Shown here: piece by piece, positions 56,466 to 64,000 of the stretch
Numbering within the stretch: position 1 is the first letter of the stretch
How the letters are laid out: each line of letters opens with the position of its first letter
Source: Brucella rhizosphaerae
Lineage (GTDB): Bacteria; Pseudomonadota; Alphaproteobacteria; Rhizobiales; Rhizobiaceae
Assembly: GCF_002252475.1 (NCBI RefSeq)
Contig: NZ_NNRK01000034.1
Span: forward strand, 914,743-978,742
Direction of reading: 5' to 3'
DNA length: 64,000 nucleotides
The notes under the pieces: generated by a model
What the model was told of the DNA's origin: nothing
The model's input: the letters and a program-made list of their open reading frames with translations, nothing else
The model's database searches: none
Position numbers and translations under genes: made by a program

Positions 56466-56825
56466 TTACTGGCGCGTCAGGCTTTCGCTTTTACAGATAA
56501 GTCCACCCATAACGCAGCCAGATAGCGATAGACTATTGCCTTTTACGCTGGCCTTGCCGGTATAAGTTTTGCCTTCATCCAGCTTATTGACTTCGCCCTT
56601 ATAGGTGCCGTCTTTGCCGGACATCGACCCGATTGATTTGCCTTTATATTCGCCGGTCTGCACGGTGCCGCAATATTTGCCGCCGCCACATGCTGCATAG
56701 CTGATGATCGTGCCATTCGGACGTTTCCACGTGCCGACAATAGCCTCGTCGGCAAATGCTGGCGCAGACAGGCCCGCTGTCAATGCAACGGCTGCGGTCA
56801 TTCCCATTATAAAATTGCGGATCAT
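56466..56825 (-). CDS. DUF2147 family secreted protein
   Basis: 119 residues: signal peptide (IMGMTAAVALTAGLSAPAFA) and a beta-rich DUF2147 domain beginning GTWKRPNGTIISYAACGGG, with KDGTYKGEVNKLDEGKTYTG and a C-terminal SGCVMGGLICKSESLTRQ that keeps a cysteine pair. ATG at 56825 has GGGAGGAATGC upstream. DUF2147 proteins are periplasmic/outer envelope proteins of unknown role, lipocalin-like in fold. Confidence 0.85.
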   Translation of the reverse strand: MIRNFIMGMTAAVALTAGLSAPAFADEAIVGTWKRPNGTIISYAACGGGKYCGTVQTGEYKGKSIGSMSGKDGTYKGEVNKLDEGKTYTGKASVKGNSLSLSGCVMGGLICKSESLTRQ

Positions 56826-56870
56826 GCATTCCTCCCAAAATGCCGCAAAGCTCCCAGCCTTGCAGAATAC

Positions 56871-56890
56871 TTACGCAAACGTAAACGTAA
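56871..56890. promoter_or_regulatory. LiuR-like/palindromic TTACG-CGTAA site
   Basis: TTACGCAAACGTAAACGTAA contains the palindrome TTACGCAAACGTAA and an extra CGTAA half-site. It lies 46 bases upstream of the DUF2147 gene and is like the palindrome at 49751. Operator function is inferred from the pattern only. Confidence 0.35.
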
Positions 56891-57355
56891 TCGAGTTTTT
56901 GCCGAAGCGGAAGAGGGATAATTTGCTGGCTCGAATTCAGTGATAACAAAGTTTCCAGAGCGCATCCCCAAAACCATGAAGTGACTTTGAGATCAAAATG
57001 GGCGGTCACAACCGCTAATGCGTCGCTCTCTTCCACTCAGATATAAATGCCCTCTAACACATCAATCTCCGCCATGGTTATCATCTGGTTTCTAAGCAAG
57101 GATTGCGAAAACATGGCCATTTCGGAAAAACGCTGTAATTCGGATGGCTTGGATGTTTAACGAATTCCCAAATTTACTCCTTGTTGGGATTTCGTTGTCC
57201 CCTTGTTAAGCATCTGGTTTAACGAGCATTTTAATCCTGTCGCTTATCTTAAAGACCATGAACGGAACGACAGATCCGACGGTTCCGGGACGGTGAAAGC
57301 CAGTCTCGGAAACAAAGAGCGGACGGTTCTCGGGATTTAACAGGGACAAAGAAAA
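56891..57355. other. Gene-free region between DUF2147 and Sel1-like gene
   Basis: Over 450 bases without a supported ORF. Near 57216 TTTAACGAGCATTTTAATCC resembles a loose CtrA half-site pair (TTAA-N8-TTAA), and A+T-rich stretches suggest the promoter of the Sel1-like gene. Confidence 0.35.
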
Positions 57356-57613
57356 ATGACACAGTTTCAGAGCGTTACACAGCACGACAATGCAGGCTCC
57401 CAGGATCGCATTCTGCTGGAGATGGGTTTGAAATACGCTATCGGACGCGACTGTGAAATCGACGTTGTTGAAGCTCACAAATGGCTCAACATTGCAGCCA
57501 TCCGAGGCAATCAGAAAGCCGAGCGCATGCGCAATCAGGTGGCTGCGACGATGAGTAAAATCGAACTGGCCGCTGCTCTTCGCGGTGCGCGTGAATGGAT
57601 GACTGCGCACTAA
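57356..57613 (+). CDS. Sel1-like repeat protein, single unit
   Basis: 85 residues with one Sel1-like/TPR unit: LLEMGLKYAIGRDCEIDVVEAHKWLNIAAIRGNQ, followed by a helical tail AALRGAREWMTAH. Short Sel1-like proteins with this pattern are widespread in Hyphomicrobiales. AAAGAAAA precedes ATG 57356. Cytoplasmic; function unknown. Confidence 0.8.
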   Translation: MTQFQSVTQHDNAGSQDRILLEMGLKYAIGRDCEIDVVEAHKWLNIAAIRGNQKAERMRNQVAATMSKIELAAALRGAREWMTAH

Positions 57614-57632
57614 GACTACTTGGGCAGATATG

Positions 57633-57661
57633 AAAAAGCCGCCCAATCAGGCGGCCTTTTT
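57633..57661. terminator. Bidirectional terminator between Sel1-like gene and YitT
   Basis: AAAAAGCCGCC at 57633-57643 pairs with GGCGGCCTTTTT at 57650-57661. T tracts on both strands fit termination of both convergent genes. Confidence 0.85.
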
Positions 57662-57662
57662 G

Positions 57663-58316
57663 TCAGCTTATCCCGAGGTAACGCCCCGGCTTGTGGTTGA
57701 TCGCGATGATCACATTCATTGCAATAGCTCCCACCAGCGAGAGCAACATGTTCTCCAATGGGATAAAAAACAGTGATCCAAACATGATGAGAATATCGAG
57801 CCCGAGCTGGAACCAGCCAGCGCGAATGCCATAGGCATCCTGCACATAAAGCGCGAGAATGTTGACACCACCGACACCGGAGCGGTGACGGAACAGCGCC
57901 AGTACGCCCATTCCCATCAGGCTTCCGCCCATCAACGCTGCGAAGAGCGGATTGATCGAACTGAAATCCACACACAGCGGAATGACTTTGGCAAAGAATG
58001 ACATCAGCGCTACGGCGATGAATGTCCTGATAGTAAACGGCCAGCCCATACGCTTTGCAGCGAAATAATAGAATGGCAGATTGATCAGAAAGTAGAGCAG
58101 GCCGAATCCGATGCCGGTGGCATATTGGATCAGCAGTGCAATGCCAGCTGTGCTGCCTGTCATCAGGGTTGCGTGACTGTAAAGCGTAATACCCAAAGCG
58201 ATGAATGAGGTGCCAATCAGCATGGCGACCGCGTCTTCGTAAAGATGGTGACGATCAACGCCGATTACGCTGGTCACATCGGCAAGCGGGGAGGCGCTAT
58301 CTGCGATATCGGCCAC
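57663..58316 (-). CDS. YitT family membrane protein
   Basis: About 217 residues with five hydrophobic segments, family YitT/DUF161: DAVAMLIGTSFIALGITLYS, STAGIALLIQYATGIGFGLL, FFAKVIPLCVDFSSINPLFAALMGG and GVGGVNILALYVQDAYG. Proposed transporter; substrate unknown. GTG at 58316 has GGAG 7 bases upstream and is preferred over TTG at 58355. Confidence 0.85.
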   Translation of the reverse strand: MADIADSASPLADVTSVIGVDRHHLYEDAVAMLIGTSFIALGITLYSHATLMTGSTAGIALLIQYATGIGFGLLYFLINLPFYYFAAKRMGWPFTIRTFIAVALMSFFAKVIPLCVDFSSINPLFAALMGGSLMGMGVLALFRHRSGVGGVNILALYVQDAYGIRAGWFQLGLDILIMFGSLFFIPLENMLLSLVGAIAMNVIIAINHKPGRYLGIS

Positions 58317-58533
58317 GTTTAACTCCAGAGCTGCGAAAACCGGAAATCCGGACAAGATTACTCAAAGGCAGAACCAGAGTTCCGACGTTTGAGGTTACGT
58401 ATATTCGCGCTGCACTGATGGGCTATCGCTCCACGCGCAAGCGTCAAGTCTTGGGAGACGTTGCAAATATAGCATTCGGAAAACGTGCCCGCACTGCTAG
58501 CAATATTGTTATTTTAAGCGTGGCTTTATGGAT

Positions 58534-59082
58534 TTAACGCAATTTCGATATGTCAATTTTTTGGAATATTTCGTGCTCGGCTTGAGCGAGAAAACGGTTC
58601 ACATTGCTCGGATTGCGTAAATGGTATTTTTTCAGGTGAAAAGGGGCTTCTTTCATAAAGGAAAGCGCTCGAACACGACCATATTTACGATAATTGACGA
58701 CGAACTTGAGAAATTCCCAGTCGAAACGTTCTTCGCAACCTTCGGCCATATCCGGACGTGACTTGCCGTAGTGGCGAAAGGTTCGTCTGATGATTCGCCA
58801 TAGCCGCCGCGGGGTCGATATATCGAGGAATATGAGCATATCTGCACGCGATGCGCGGTACGTCATGGTTTCGCTATGATTGCCTTCGAATATCCATTCC
58901 TCGTGATCGGCAACCTCATTGGTAAGGCTGGAAATCTCGTCACGGGGACGCATGGTCCAATTGGGTTCCCAGTAGATAGTATCGATGTGAACTACAGGTA
59001 GCCCGCTGATTTTTCCGAGCGCGCTTGCAAGCGTAGACTTTCCCGATCCTGCACCGCCAATGATCATGATCCTTTGTGTCAT
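58534..59082 (-). CDS. P-loop kinase-like ATPase (FlaR/adenylate kinase-like)
   Basis: 182 residues with a Walker A at the start (IIGGAGSGKSTLASALGKIS), a lid-like core VVHIDTIYWEPNWTMRP and helical WRIIRRTFRHYGKSRPDMAEGC. It matches the FlaR-type/adenylate kinase-related ATPases, which are often called DNA topology modulation proteins without direct proof. Substrate unknown; a small nucleotide or nucleoside is plausible. Confidence 0.8.
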   Translation of the reverse strand: MTQRIMIIGGAGSGKSTLASALGKISGLPVVHIDTIYWEPNWTMRPRDEISSLTNEVADHEEWIFEGNHSETMTYRASRADMLIFLDISTPRRLWRIIRRTFRHYGKSRPDMAEGCEERFDWEFLKFVVNYRKYGRVRALSFMKEAPFHLKKYHLRNPSNVNRFLAQAEHEIFQKIDISKLR

Positions 59083-59360
59083 TGGGATGAACCTCAGATT
59101 TTAACTCTGTTCCAATAAAGGCAGGACAGGAGTATGGAACTACTATATATTTACTTTGTGTCATTCAAATTTACGTAACATCTAAAGAATGACGGTTAGA
59201 AATTTTGTATTGTATGCAGTGGTAATATTAATCAACTGATTGACAGTCAACTTGCTTGGCATCAGACTTGGCGGCGAATGCGAAATTTTAAAAGGTTAGA
59301 GACCGGCAAAGCAGACTGGATGTTTTGAATGATCGCGTTATGCGATCCTTAAATGAACCA
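59083..59360. other. Gene-free region upstream of the repeat element
   Basis: A+T-rich, no ORF supported. It contains the promoter region of the ATPase gene (-). Confidence 0.4.
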
Positions 59361-59460
59361 AAGCATTCCCAGCAAAACTGCACGGCGGTTTTGCGCCGGG
59401 CAATGCGTTGAAACAAAAGTTTGATCAGTTCTGGCGATTTAATCTTAAATGAAACCGCTC
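59361..59460. repeat. Interspersed palindromic element, second copy
   Basis: It starts AAGCATTCCCAGCAAAACTG and ends GAAACCGCTC, like the 53037 element in length and ends. It lies 45 bases before the start of the three-repeat secreted protein gene, probably in its leader. Confidence 0.7.
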
Positions 59461-59505
59461 AGGAACAAAGAATTCAATAGTCCGTATCCGACAGGGAGCG
59501 ACGAG

Positions 59506-60162
59506 ATGTCTATTCGTACCATCACAGCCTTGGCTGGCACTGCAATCATCATGGGCGCATCTGCCTTCGTTTTTTCATCACCGGCAAGCGCTCTGACGAT
59601 GAAAGAATGCAGCACGAAATATCAGGCTGCGAAAGATGCTGGCACGCTGGGCGATGCCAAGTGGAATGATTTCCGCAAGACGCAATGTGGCGATGCTGCC
59701 GCCGCAGCACCAGCTGCTGCACCAGCCGCTCCTGCAAAAAAGGCGGCTGCACCGGCCAAAAGCGCAGCTGCACCTGCAGCTGATGACAGCGCGAAGAGCC
59801 TGACAATGAAGCAGTGCAGCACCAAGTATCAGGCAGCTAAAGATGCCGGTACCGATGGTGGTACTAAGTGGAACGATTTCCGTAAGTCGGAATGTGGCCC
59901 GGGTGCTGATCCTGTCGCGCTGACCACTGATGGCAATTCGGAACCTTCGGCACCCACCGTTGCTGCACCAAGTGGCGTGAAGTTCCCAACCGCTGTTTCC
60001 TCGAAGTTCTCAAGCGAATCTGCAGGCAAGGCGCGTATGCATACTTGCCTTGAGCAGTATCATGCAGCCAAGGATGCAAATGCACTGGGTGGTTTGAAAT
60101 GGGTTCAGAAGGGCGGCGGCTATTACAGCCTTTGCAACGCACGCCTGAAGGGTAACTCGTAA
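59506..60162 (+). CDS. Secreted protein with three Cys-paired repeats
   Basis: 218 residues: signal peptide (about 1-29, ending ASA) then three 30-residue units at about 30-62, 99-131 and 177-210, each with LTMKECSTKYQAAKDAGT or a variant, KWNDFRK, and a Cys near both ends (Cys35/61, 104/130, 181/210), separated by Ala/Pro/Lys-rich linkers. The unit is typical of rhizobial periplasmic proteins of unknown function. ATG at 59506 has AGGGAGCGACGAG upstream; an earlier in-frame start at 59449 lies in the repeat element. Confidence 0.8.
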   Translation: MSIRTITALAGTAIIMGASAFVFSSPASALTMKECSTKYQAAKDAGTLGDAKWNDFRKTQCGDAAAAAPAAAPAAPAKKAAAPAKSAAAPAADDSAKSLTMKQCSTKYQAAKDAGTDGGTKWNDFRKSECGPGADPVALTTDGNSEPSAPTVAAPSGVKFPTAVSSKFSSESAGKARMHTCLEQYHAAKDANALGGLKWVQKGGGYYSLCNARLKGNS

Positions 60163-60270
60163 ACTTAGAGTGGTTCCCGTAAAGTGAACTTACGGGACCG
60201 GCCTTCGTTCAGAATGTTTCAAATCTGGGACGGCTTATAAGTCGGCTTGAACTTACACCGTTTTAGAGAG

Positions 60271-60303
60271 AAGGGGCCTTGCTGATCAGCAAGGCCCCTT
60301 TTT
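60271..60303. terminator. Hairpin terminator
   Basis: AAGGGGCCTTGCT at 60271-60283 pairs perfectly with 60288-60300 around loop GATC, followed by T's. It ends the + strand three-repeat gene transcript about 110 bases downstream of its stop, or the DUF423 gene from the minus side. Confidence 0.85.
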
Positions 60304-60333
60304 CTTTGAGCATTTCGATGGGGAGGGTTGGTT

Positions 60334-60705
60334 TCAGGTCTTCTTGAACCAGCTGCTGATCGCAACCACAAGCCAACCCAGGATCATCAAGCTTCCGCCT
60401 GTGGGTGCCGCCATTGGAAACAGCCTGTTCCCGGTCATGTCCCGCATAAACAGATCGCCGCAAAACAACGCCAGTCCGGCCACCAGCAGTGCACCGCCAA
60501 TATTGGCTATGCGGCTGTTTGGAACGATCAGGGACAACACCAGAAGGGCAGGGGCATGACCGAGAAGGAGAGGTGCAATTGCACCCAAATGGTTCTCGCC
60601 ACCATGCGCTGCGCCCGCATAAGCAGCGATTGCAAGGGCGCCGCATAGACCAGCAAGTGTGCCAAACAGAACGCTGGAAGGTTGGTTGCTATGTTGGATC
60701 GTCAT
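60334..60705 (-). CDS. DUF423 family membrane protein
   Basis: 123 residues with four hydrophobic segments (LFGTLAGLCGALAIAAYAGA, LLLGHAPALLVLSLIVPN, ANIGGALLVAGLALFCGDLF, GSLMILGWLVVAISSWF), matching DUF423 in length and in the AAPTGGSLMILGW signature. Integral inner membrane protein of unknown role. Confidence 0.9.
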   Translation of the reverse strand: MTIQHSNQPSSVLFGTLAGLCGALAIAAYAGAAHGGENHLGAIAPLLLGHAPALLVLSLIVPNSRIANIGGALLVAGLALFCGDLFMRDMTGNRLFPMAAPTGGSLMILGWLVVAISSWFKKT

Positions 60706-60721
60706 ATGGTGGTCTCCACAA

Positions 60722-61843
60722 TCAGGCTATGTTCAGGGTCTTTCGGGCTTCTGTAAGTGCTTCAGGCAGCGCCGCTTCAAACAGATCCATCTGCTCTTTG
60801 ACGCCAACACTCACGCGAATGCAGCGATTCAATACAGGGGCGGCGGGTTTGCGGACAAAGATATCACGCTCAATCAGCCCGTTGAGAATGGCCGTTGCGA
60901 AAGCTTCATCCCGTCCACAATCAATGGCGACAAAGTTCGTAGCTGAAGGAATAGGCTTTAATCCATGGCGTTCTGCAACGATGGCTATTCTATCCCGCCC
61001 TGCATGGATTTTGCTGACCACATCATGCAAATAACTTTGATCTTTCAGAGCTGCAATTGCTGCGGCTTGGGCAACCCGGTTAACGGCGAAATGGTCGCGA
61101 ACCTTGTCGAACGATTTGATCGCATCGGCGCAGCCCAGAACATAACCAACACGAATCCCTGCAAGCCCATAGGCTTTCGAGAAAGTGCGCATACGTAAAA
61201 CATTCGGGCGATCCAGTTCAAATGCCGGGAAGGCAGATGCAGGGGCTGTTTCGCAATAGGCCTCATCGAGAATCAGCATTGTTGTTTCTGGAATACGTTC
61301 GATGAACGCCTGAATATCCGCCCCTTCATGCCATGTGCCCATGGGATTGTCTGGATTCGCAATGTAAAGCAGCGCTGGATTTTCCTTACACGCTTTTTCG
61401 ATCAGTGCGTCCAGATCAGGTCTGTCCTGATTGTAGGGGGTCGTCAGCAACGTTCCGCCAAAGCCCGCGACGTGATAGTTGAATGTCGGGTAGCCGCCAA
61501 GCGAGTTGATGACTTTGTCGCCTTGCTGCACATATTGCCTTACCACCAGGCCCAGGAGTGCATCGACACCTGCGCCCGGCATCACATTTTCAGCTTTTAC
61601 GCCGTGATGGGCCGCAATTGCATGGCGAAGGGCGTAGTTTTCGGGATCGCCATATTTCCAGACTTCGGACGCTTCCTGTCGCATGGCTTCTATGACGGAT
61701 GGAGCCGGGCCGAAGCTGCTCTCATTGGCACCAATGCGTGCCGAAAAAGGCTTGCCACGCTTAAGTTCAAGCGTTTCAGGACCAATAAAAGGGACTGTGG
61801 AGGGGAGGCTTTCAACAAGCGGCGTAAGACGAGGCGATGCCAT
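60722..61843 (-). CDS. HisC-like PLP-dependent aminotransferase
   Basis: 373 residues of the class I/II aminotransferase fold: IGANESSFGPAPSVIEAM (substrate-binding), GAGVDALLGLVVRQYVQQGD, NPDNPMGTW, DEAYCE and the PLP lysine in RTFSKAYGLAGIRVGYV. It matches histidinol-phosphate aminotransferase-type proteins; a second, non-his-operon copy in rhizobia may act on aromatic or other amino acids. ATG at 61843 has the usual MASPRLTPLV start; an upstream 62032 start would add 63 unconserved residues. Confidence 0.88.
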   Translation of the reverse strand: MASPRLTPLVESLPSTVPFIGPETLELKRGKPFSARIGANESSFGPAPSVIEAMRQEASEVWKYGDPENYALRHAIAAHHGVKAENVMPGAGVDALLGLVVRQYVQQGDKVINSLGGYPTFNYHVAGFGGTLLTTPYNQDRPDLDALIEKACKENPALLYIANPDNPMGTWHEGADIQAFIERIPETTMLILDEAYCETAPASAFPAFELDRPNVLRMRTFSKAYGLAGIRVGYVLGCADAIKSFDKVRDHFAVNRVAQAAAIAALKDQSYLHDVVSKIHAGRDRIAIVAERHGLKPIPSATNFVAIDCGRDEAFATAILNGLIERDIFVRKPAAPVLNRCIRVSVGVKEQMDLFEAALPEALTEARKTLNIA

Positions 61844-62569
61844 AGTGTTTCCGGTCAACTTGGTCTGATGGGACAGGGTAACGGAATGGGAACGGTGATG
61901 CGTTTTCACCGATCGGTTCAGTGCCCCGGCACCCGATAAAGGATCAGACAGGCATAGCAATTTGTGACTAGCCTCGCCACATCGCTTATGGAGAAACTTG
62001 ATTATATGTCTCACAGGACCTGCCGGCATCAAATGTGAAAGAGCGCGACTGTATTCATCTCAATGAGATATGAGCAGCATTTCCAAAAGGTTTACCGAGC
62101 CACAACCGTCTCGAACGGAGCTGGCTATGATAGAATCATAAAACCCGTAAGCGATATTTTGCTTACCTATTTATCTCGGGCACAGGCTCGGTACTTGTCT
62201 GCCCCAATACTCTAGAGCATTTCTGGATTAGGTTGAATTATTAGAAATTCTCTATCTTTTTGTTTTTACGAACATCAAACCGGTTTCCATTTTTCGGGCT
62301 GTGCTTTAGCTGTTCGTCCCCGGGTGTCTCTAAATCTACGGAACCGTGTTCAAGAAAAATATAATCGAATCAAAGTGCTAAGACCTGCGAATAGCTTTCA
62401 AAGCGGAGGGGTTCCAATTCTGAGACCCGAAGGTCTGTATTGGCGGTGCAGGCAATACAACTTATGTCTGTAGTCGCCCATGCGTCCGCACCCCAGCACG
62501 CACAAGTGACACAGTGCAGCTATTTGATTTCGCGCATATGCCGCGAAATCTTCTTTTGAGAAATTTGCC
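61844..62569. other. Gene-free region flanking the integrase
   Basis: About 700 bases without a supported ORF, partly A+T-rich. It contains a hairpin (GTAAGC at about 62145 with GCTTAC near 62160) and a degenerate 100-base palindromic repeat. No tRNA gene that could serve as an attachment site is visible. Confidence 0.5.
62214..62309. repeat. Degenerate interspersed palindromic element, third copy
   Basis: It starts AGAGCATTTCTGGATTAGG and runs through CTCTATCTTTTTGTTTTTAC and CCGGTTTCCATTTTTCGGGC. The ends and length match a common Brucellaceae repeat type, different from the copies at 53037 and 59361 in its middle. Confidence 0.5.
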
Positions 62570-63496
62570 TTAGCGGATCTCCAGGACCTTGACGCAGGAA
62601 TCAAGATCATGAGTGGCAAGGTGCGCGTACCGCATCGTCATTTGCAGCGTCTGGTGGCCAAGCCACATCTGCACACGCCGTATATCTATGCCGCCGCGAA
62701 CGAGGCGCGAAGCACATGTATGGCGCAGAATATGCGGAACGACCTGATCGTCGGTGCCGAGGCCCACTTCGATTTTCGCATCATTCCATATTTGACGGAA
62801 GCGCACCTGATTGAGCATGGAGAAGGGGCCTTTCAGCCGCTCATGCGTAATCTCTGTAGACTTTCGTGCACGTTTGGTTAGTGGAACGGTCCGACTGCGG
62901 TTCGACTTGGTCAACCAGAATGTAACGCGATGCTCCTGGATATCATTCCAGGTGAGGCCAATCGCTTCTCCCAAACGGCAGCCACTGTCGACGAGAAAAA
63001 CAGACAGACGATAGCTGTCTTCACAGCGCGATTTAACGGCGGCAAACAGGCGTTTCTCTTCTTCATATTCAAGAAAGCGGATTCTCCCCGCGCGCTCTTT
63101 CTGTCGGACAAACTCCGGCAGACTATAGACATCCCCCATTTTGTGCGCCTTTCGCAGCAGCTTACTCAACGCAGCCATCTTTCTATTGATGGTTGCATTG
63201 CTGTTGCCGCGCTCACGAAGCGAACCTATGACGGAGTCGAGCATGTGCTGATCAAAACCCGAAAAGCGGATGCCTTTCAGAATTTCATCAATTTCACCAA
63301 GGAACGATTTCACATTATACTTGTGTGAGCCATCATCCCAAAGGATGTTGATATACTTTCCCGCCAATTCAGCCAGTGAAAATTGCTCTACGAGCCGATG
63401 CTTCAGGCTTTTTACGGATGTATATTCAAGGTTGTAATCGATAACTGGCGAATATCCTTCGCCTCCATCGATCCTCGTGCCCCCAACGACGATCAT
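62570..63496 (-). CDS. Tyrosine recombinase/integrase, phage type
   Basis: 308 residues: an N-terminal SAM-like core-binding domain (NATINRKMAALSKLLRKAH) and a catalytic domain with Arg174 (GCRLGEAIGLTW), Lys197 (WLTKSNRSR), His255/Arg258 (PHILRHT), His281 (WLGHQTLQMT) and Tyr290 (MRYAHL). All six catalytic residues are present, so it is probably active. No excisionase, phage or conjugation gene adjoins in the window, and its element, if any, lies outside or is lost. It starts with ATG at 63496. Confidence 0.9.
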   Translation of the reverse strand: MIVVGGTRIDGGEGYSPVIDYNLEYTSVKSLKHRLVEQFSLAELAGKYINILWDDGSHKYNVKSFLGEIDEILKGIRFSGFDQHMLDSVIGSLRERGNSNATINRKMAALSKLLRKAHKMGDVYSLPEFVRQKERAGRIRFLEYEEEKRLFAAVKSRCEDSYRLSVFLVDSGCRLGEAIGLTWNDIQEHRVTFWLTKSNRSRTVPLTKRARKSTEITHERLKGPFSMLNQVRFRQIWNDAKIEVGLGTDDQVVPHILRHTCASRLVRGGIDIRRVQMWLGHQTLQMTMRYAHLATHDLDSCVKVLEIR

Positions 63497-63716
63497 AGCA
63501 AGTCCCCCACTTTTTTATGGGATGCATGCATAAAGAAATAATTCATCGAGTACAAGATAAGTGAGCTAACTTTATGTGGAGACATGTTTCGATCCTTTTC
63601 TAGAACCCATCGCCCCCCATTTATTCGTCCCCGCAACTCCCCCATTTTGAATTCCGCCGAGATCCCCATCTCGAAAGAACCAATGTTCACGCTTTCGTGA
63701 ACGCTTCCCCAAATGA

Positions 63717-63746
63717 CTGACGCCAACGGTTGCCCGTTGGCGTCAG
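63717..63746 (-). terminator. Porin gene terminator
   Basis: CTGACGCCAACGG at 63717-63729 pairs perfectly (13 bases) with 63734-63746. It lies 21 bases past the porin stop and ends that transcript on the minus strand. Confidence 0.75.
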
Positions 63747-63766
63747 ATGCTTAAGCGTAGTTCTGA

Positions 63767-64000
63767 TTAGAACGAACGCTGGAAGCGAATGATGCCGCCG
63801 AACGCATCTTTGTTTTCGATAGCGCCAGCCTGACGGAGTGGATGATCGCTGTCCCAACGGGTGTAGTTGATTTCTGGAGTGATGGTGAAACCAGGAACCA
63901 GCTGATACGCAACGTTTGCTGCGATTGCGGTCTTGCCCCAATCTTCGTAAGCGCCCTGAAGGTTGAAGGTTGCCTTGTCGGTAGCCTTGAACTTCGCGCC
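63767..64000 (-). CDS. Omp2-type porin, C-terminal part (continues past the window)
   Basis: Reading from 64000 down to the TAA at 63767-63769, 77 codons encode the C-terminal beta-strands of a trimeric porin: [39 protein letters not shown], then [20 protein letters not shown] and the terminal [11 protein letters not shown] with the C-terminal Phe needed for outer membrane insertion. It matches the Brucella/Ochrobactrum Omp2 family. The N-terminus lies outside the window. Confidence 0.85.
   Translation of the reverse strand, partial: GAKFKATDKATFNLQGAYEDWGKTAIAANVAYQLVPGFTITPEINYTRWDSDHPLRQAGAIENKDAFGGIIRFQRSF

Noticed and set aside
62398..62619. Minus-strand ORF of 73 codons downstream of the integrase
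   Set aside because: It overlaps the integrase end in another frame, has no ribosome-binding site and no recognisable family.
1..64000. tRNA, rRNA or tmRNA genes
   Set aside because: No conserved tRNA loop sequences, rRNA segments or tmRNA ends were seen while reading the intergenic regions.

Overview
The window is chromosomal DNA of an alphaproteobacterium of the order Hyphomicrobiales (Rhizobiales), most likely a member of the Brucellaceae (Brucella/Ochrobactrum). This rests on lineage-typical families (DUF1491, DUF2336, DUF5330, DUF6107, DUF6456), on the gene order ccmIEFH-degP-response regulator-sensor kinase-glnE facing a PleC-like kinase, on a feuNPQ-type locus, on an Omp2-type porin at the right edge, and on roughly 100-bp interspersed palindromic elements of the kind common in that family. 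No rRNA, tRNA or CRISPR array was found.

Layout. 1-11.5 kb: core genes: a DnaA-domain-IV-like regulator coupled to a DUF6456 protein, an amidase, SufE, a DivJ-like cell-cycle kinase with a peptidoglycan-binding protein and DUF1491, a DUF2336 protein, and a penicillin-binding protein 1A operon with split DUF1214/DUF1254 proteins. 11.6-26.2 kb: a nearly complete gene-transfer-agent (GTA) structural cluster of the Rhodobacter capsulatus type, all on the + strand and mostly translationally coupled: TerS, TerL, portal, DUF6107, prohead protease, capsid, connector, head closure, tail terminator, tail tube, two assembly chaperones, short tape measure, Dit, hub, NlpC/P60 peptidase, the large tail-tip protein and a holin-like peptide. 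The tail-tip gene carries two in-frame nonsense codons, both at Trp positions, so the particle is probably defective although every other recognised gene is open.

26.4-42.8 kb: envelope signalling and cytochrome c maturation: feuN/feuP/feuQ, a small lipoprotein, ccmI-ccmE-ccmF-ccmH, the periplasmic protease DegP, a second OmpR-type two-component pair, GlnE, and a convergent PleC-like PAS kinase. 43.2-61.8 kb: metabolic and transport genes: aminopeptidase N, EamA and MFS transporters, family-4-like uracil-DNA glycosylase, ETF-ubiquinone oxidoreductase, an EEP-family phosphohydrolase, AMP nucleosidase, a glutathione S-transferase, YitT, a P-loop kinase-like protein, a three-repeat secreted Cys protein, DUF423 and a HisC-like aminotransferase. 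Between them lie repeat elements and a few small ORFs. 61.8-64 kb: a 0.7-kb gene-free stretch, a lone tyrosine integrase, and the C-terminal end of an Omp2-type porin that runs off the window.

The most unusual points are the doubly interrupted tail-tip gene of the GTA, the two-hairpin leader in front of the GTA cluster, the perfect palindrome touching the ccmI start codon, the probable CTG start of feuQ, a LiuR-like operator in front of a small ORF upstream of the ETF-QO gene, and two overlapping small membrane/secreted proteins upstream of the GST gene.
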